Below, piece by piece: positions 61,787 through 64,000 of a stretch of DNA of 64,000 nucleotides (position 1 is the stretch's first letter; each line of letters begins with the position of its first letter). The DNA comes from Erythrocercus mccallii. Taxonomy: Eukaryota; Chordata; Aves; Passeriformes; Dicruridae. Under the pieces are notes generated by a model. That model worked only from the letters and a program-made list of their open reading frames with translations, was not told the origin of the DNA and did not search any database. A program made the translations under genes and the position numbers. The stretch spans positions 9,536 through 73,535 of the forward strand of contig VZRG01001581.1 in the NCBI GenBank assembly GCA_013397435.1, in the 5' to 3' direction.

Positions 61787-61834
61787 CAACACACGAGAGA
61801 GGCAAACCCACAACACATGAGAGAGGCAAACCCC
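61787..61834. repeat. Tandem duplication, two 24-bp units
   Basis: Units 61,787-61,810 and 61,811-61,834 share the core GAGAGAGGCAAACCC preceded by CAACACA. They differ at one internal C/T and at the last base. Preceded by a short ACAC run, which may have seeded slippage. Confidence 0.9.
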
Positions 61835-64000
61835 ACGAGGTTTGGGGCTCCTGAGCAGGCTCCATCAGAGGGCTCTGTTGGAAAACTCTGGTGGAGGTGT
61901 AATTATCAGAAATAAAGACACAAAGGCTGCTCTTCTTACCCCTGAGGGGTTAATCTGCTTCCCTACAACACAGCCAGCTCCAGTGTGGGGAAAAGCCCCA
62001 TCCACCTCTGGAGCTCTTGTGTTCATCACCAGTTCCAGCTGAGAACAACAACAATCTGCTCCTGACGGTGGCACTCTTTGTAGGTGATTATGGGACACAA
62101 AAGGGGCTAAATTCAAAGCAGGTTTTCAACTGGGCGGGATCCAAAACTGCTGAGCGAGGAGAACAAACCCAGGTGGCATGTGCTGGTCTGATTCGGGATT
62201 TTGCAGTGTAGGCAATAGGAAAGGAGCAAAGGAAAGGCCCAGGTTGGTCCCATGGCTCCTCTCCTGCCAAAGGAACAGAGCAGGACAACCCTGGAACAAT
62301 CACTTCGTGGGCTTCATTCCCCTCCACCCCTAGACTGAACTTAAATATTTATGTAAGCCCAAGTGTACCTTTTATTTGATGTTTTCCTTGGGGTTTACTG
62401 GCTGTTTAGAGCATTTAGGCTAAAAAGCATTCCCTCAAACTCTTGTCACAAAGAGCTGAAACCATGACACTAATTAAAACCACACTCTATGGTATCAAGA
62501 AGACATGCAATTGTTTTCTTCTGTTGCTCGTGAGGAGCTGTTAATGTGGGCAACACATCTGGAACATTTTCCTGCCCAGCGCAGTGTTCCCTCTGGCCCA
62601 GGTCGGCTGCTTTGGGAATTTGTCATGGGCTGGGGTGGGAGAGCAGCAGTATTCACAAGAATAGACTTATTTTTTCTTGGTAACAAAACATTTGCCAGCT
62701 TAACACCATGAAAAGCACATTGGGGGGAAAAAAGTTCAGGCTGCCTGAAAGATGACAAGCTAAAGAACTGTCCTGCCTCAGTGCCCAAATCAAGGGATGA
62801 GCCTTAAATGCACACTCCCTACAAATGTATGGTATGTTTGGAAAAACTGATGCTGACTTTGCCAGGATGCTCCTGGGCAGAACAGGAAAGGCAGTGGGCT
62901 GCCCTGTGCCACTGCTGACCCACCTGGGGCAAGGGCTGCTGAAGAAAAAGGTGAAGCTTTCATGCTCAATTTACCCCACCTGAGTACATCTATGGTCTCC
63001 ATGACTAGTATCAGCACCCCATAAACATTAACAACATTATCCTTGTAACATTTCAGGGGAAAATGCTATGATCACGTTTAAAGGAGGGAAAATTAAGGCA
63101 CAGAAAAATCTAAGGTAGGTTTGTGTCCAATGCAACCTTCAAAAGCTTCCAAGGTGGTTTAAATCCAGTTAAAATAATTTCCCTGTCCAAGACCAAACAA
63201 TGGGGTCTCATGCAGGGTGGGAACACAAGTGCAGGAAGCAGAGAGAATTGGCTGCTTTGCCCCAGCCCTCCCGGAGTGCTGATTCCCACTTCTCCCTGAT
63301 TTTAAGCAGTGCCCTGGATGCCTCCTGCCTCAACAGGCAGCTCCAAAGCTGGTCAGGCACAGGGCCCTGGCTGGCAGCAAATAACTTGGGCTGAGCCTCC
63401 ACAGAGCATTTGCTCCCTGAGGAAACAGAAGTGGAAGAGGAAGGGATGCTCCAGGGACAGCAGTGTCCCACAGGTGTCACTCCTGGGACCACAACAGTAA
63501 ATAATTTTTCATCAGAGCCATTTGGGTTTTGTTTGGGACCATGGCTTTCACTGCCTTGACTCAAAACAAAACTCAGCTTCCCTTTTTCACAGCCACAAAG
63601 ATGCTAGATTTGAACTCCTGGTGGTGCAAAGTGAGGGCAGCAGAGGTTTGAAGGCTGGAATATTCTATTTGACATTTATTTTTTGGTGGCACTTCAGCTT
63701 TGCACAAGCCTCTGCCTGGTTAGCAAGCCTCCAGCTTTTCCAACAATAAAGAAGGACTGTGCGAATTACAAAAACAAGTTAATACACAAAAAATACTACT
63801 TCAGTTGGGCTGAAGGGGAGAACATGCTGTAATTTGTTACGTGCTTCCATTGCGGGGGCATCCCCCAATGCTCAGACTCCAGCCCAGGCTGTGCCATGCC
63901 AGTCCCTGGCTCCTGGCTGGCAGGAAGGAGCTTTCTGCTGCCCAGCACAAACCACCAGCACAGTGCTTGCCCTTCTGAATTTCTCCTTAAAGGAATTCTG

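Larger units (their letters stand above)
49193..64000 (-). other. FGF18: Last intron of FGF18 (partial, runs off the right edge)
   Basis: No further FGF18 coding sequence was found to the right of the terminal exon. I looked on the minus strand for the preceding exon's expected peptide (FYLCMNRKGK and TDTFGSQVRIKG regions) and at GT donors reading in the right phase (52,254, 55,740, 55,909, 60,604), and none fits. The intron is therefore at least 14.8 kb. It contains CR1 copies, small tandem duplications and a possible SOX site pair. Everything else, including all open frames, looks like ordinary intronic DNA. Confidence 0.75.

Noticed and set aside
1..64000. CRISPR arrays, bacterial operons or phage genes
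   Set aside because: The tandem repeats have no spacer structure and the sequence is clearly vertebrate.
1..64000. Endogenous retrovirus or LTR pairs
   Set aside because: No long terminal repeat pair, primer-binding site or gag/pol-like frame was seen; the interspersed repeats that I can name are CR1-type.

Overview
This window looks like bird nuclear DNA. Three things support that. There is one unmistakable vertebrate exon, the last coding exon of FGF18. There are several truncated CR1 LINE copies with the avian-type 3' end. Protein-coding density is otherwise extremely low, with a 358-base assembly gap. The exact bird lineage cannot be fixed from this sequence alone. Nothing bacterial, plasmid or phage-like is present: no operons, ribosome-binding sites, CRISPR arrays or insertion sequences.

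Layout. Bases 1-48,560 are a gene-free flank lying 3' of FGF18. They hold a minisatellite cut by the left edge (1-105), a weak tRNA-like relic (2084-2150, minus), two CpG-rich islands with no recognisable gene (about 6.3-7.25 kb and 22.6-23.0 kb), and an AT-rich block rich in homeodomain-type motifs with almost no ORFs (29.64-30.56 kb). They also hold a TATGTG-type microsatellite abutting a CR1 copy (31.42-32.45 kb), two very old CR1/L3-like copies in reverse orientation (8.9 and 40.1 kb), one more young CR1 copy (36.4 kb) and the gap (38,535-38,892). FGF18 occupies the rest on the minus strand. Its poly(A) hexamers lie at about 48.59-48.80 kb, its terminal coding exon at 48,924-49,190 and its splice acceptor at 49,191-49,192. 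At least 14.8 kb of the last intron runs to the right edge. No earlier FGF18 exon was found in the window, so the other coding exons should lie beyond base 64,000. The intron carries three or more CR1 copies, small tandem duplications and one inverted SOX-type site pair.

Interpretation. FGF18 is a secreted growth factor for skeletal, limb, lung and neural patterning. In human it is followed downstream by a long gene desert before FBXW11, and the empty left 48 kb fits that arrangement. Noncoding blocks here are therefore best read as candidate regulatory DNA for FGF18, but this is inference without an alignment. Except for the FGF18 exon, I treat every open reading frame in the window as chance; none shows a recognisable domain or an exon-like structure. 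I found no convincing previously undescribed system.
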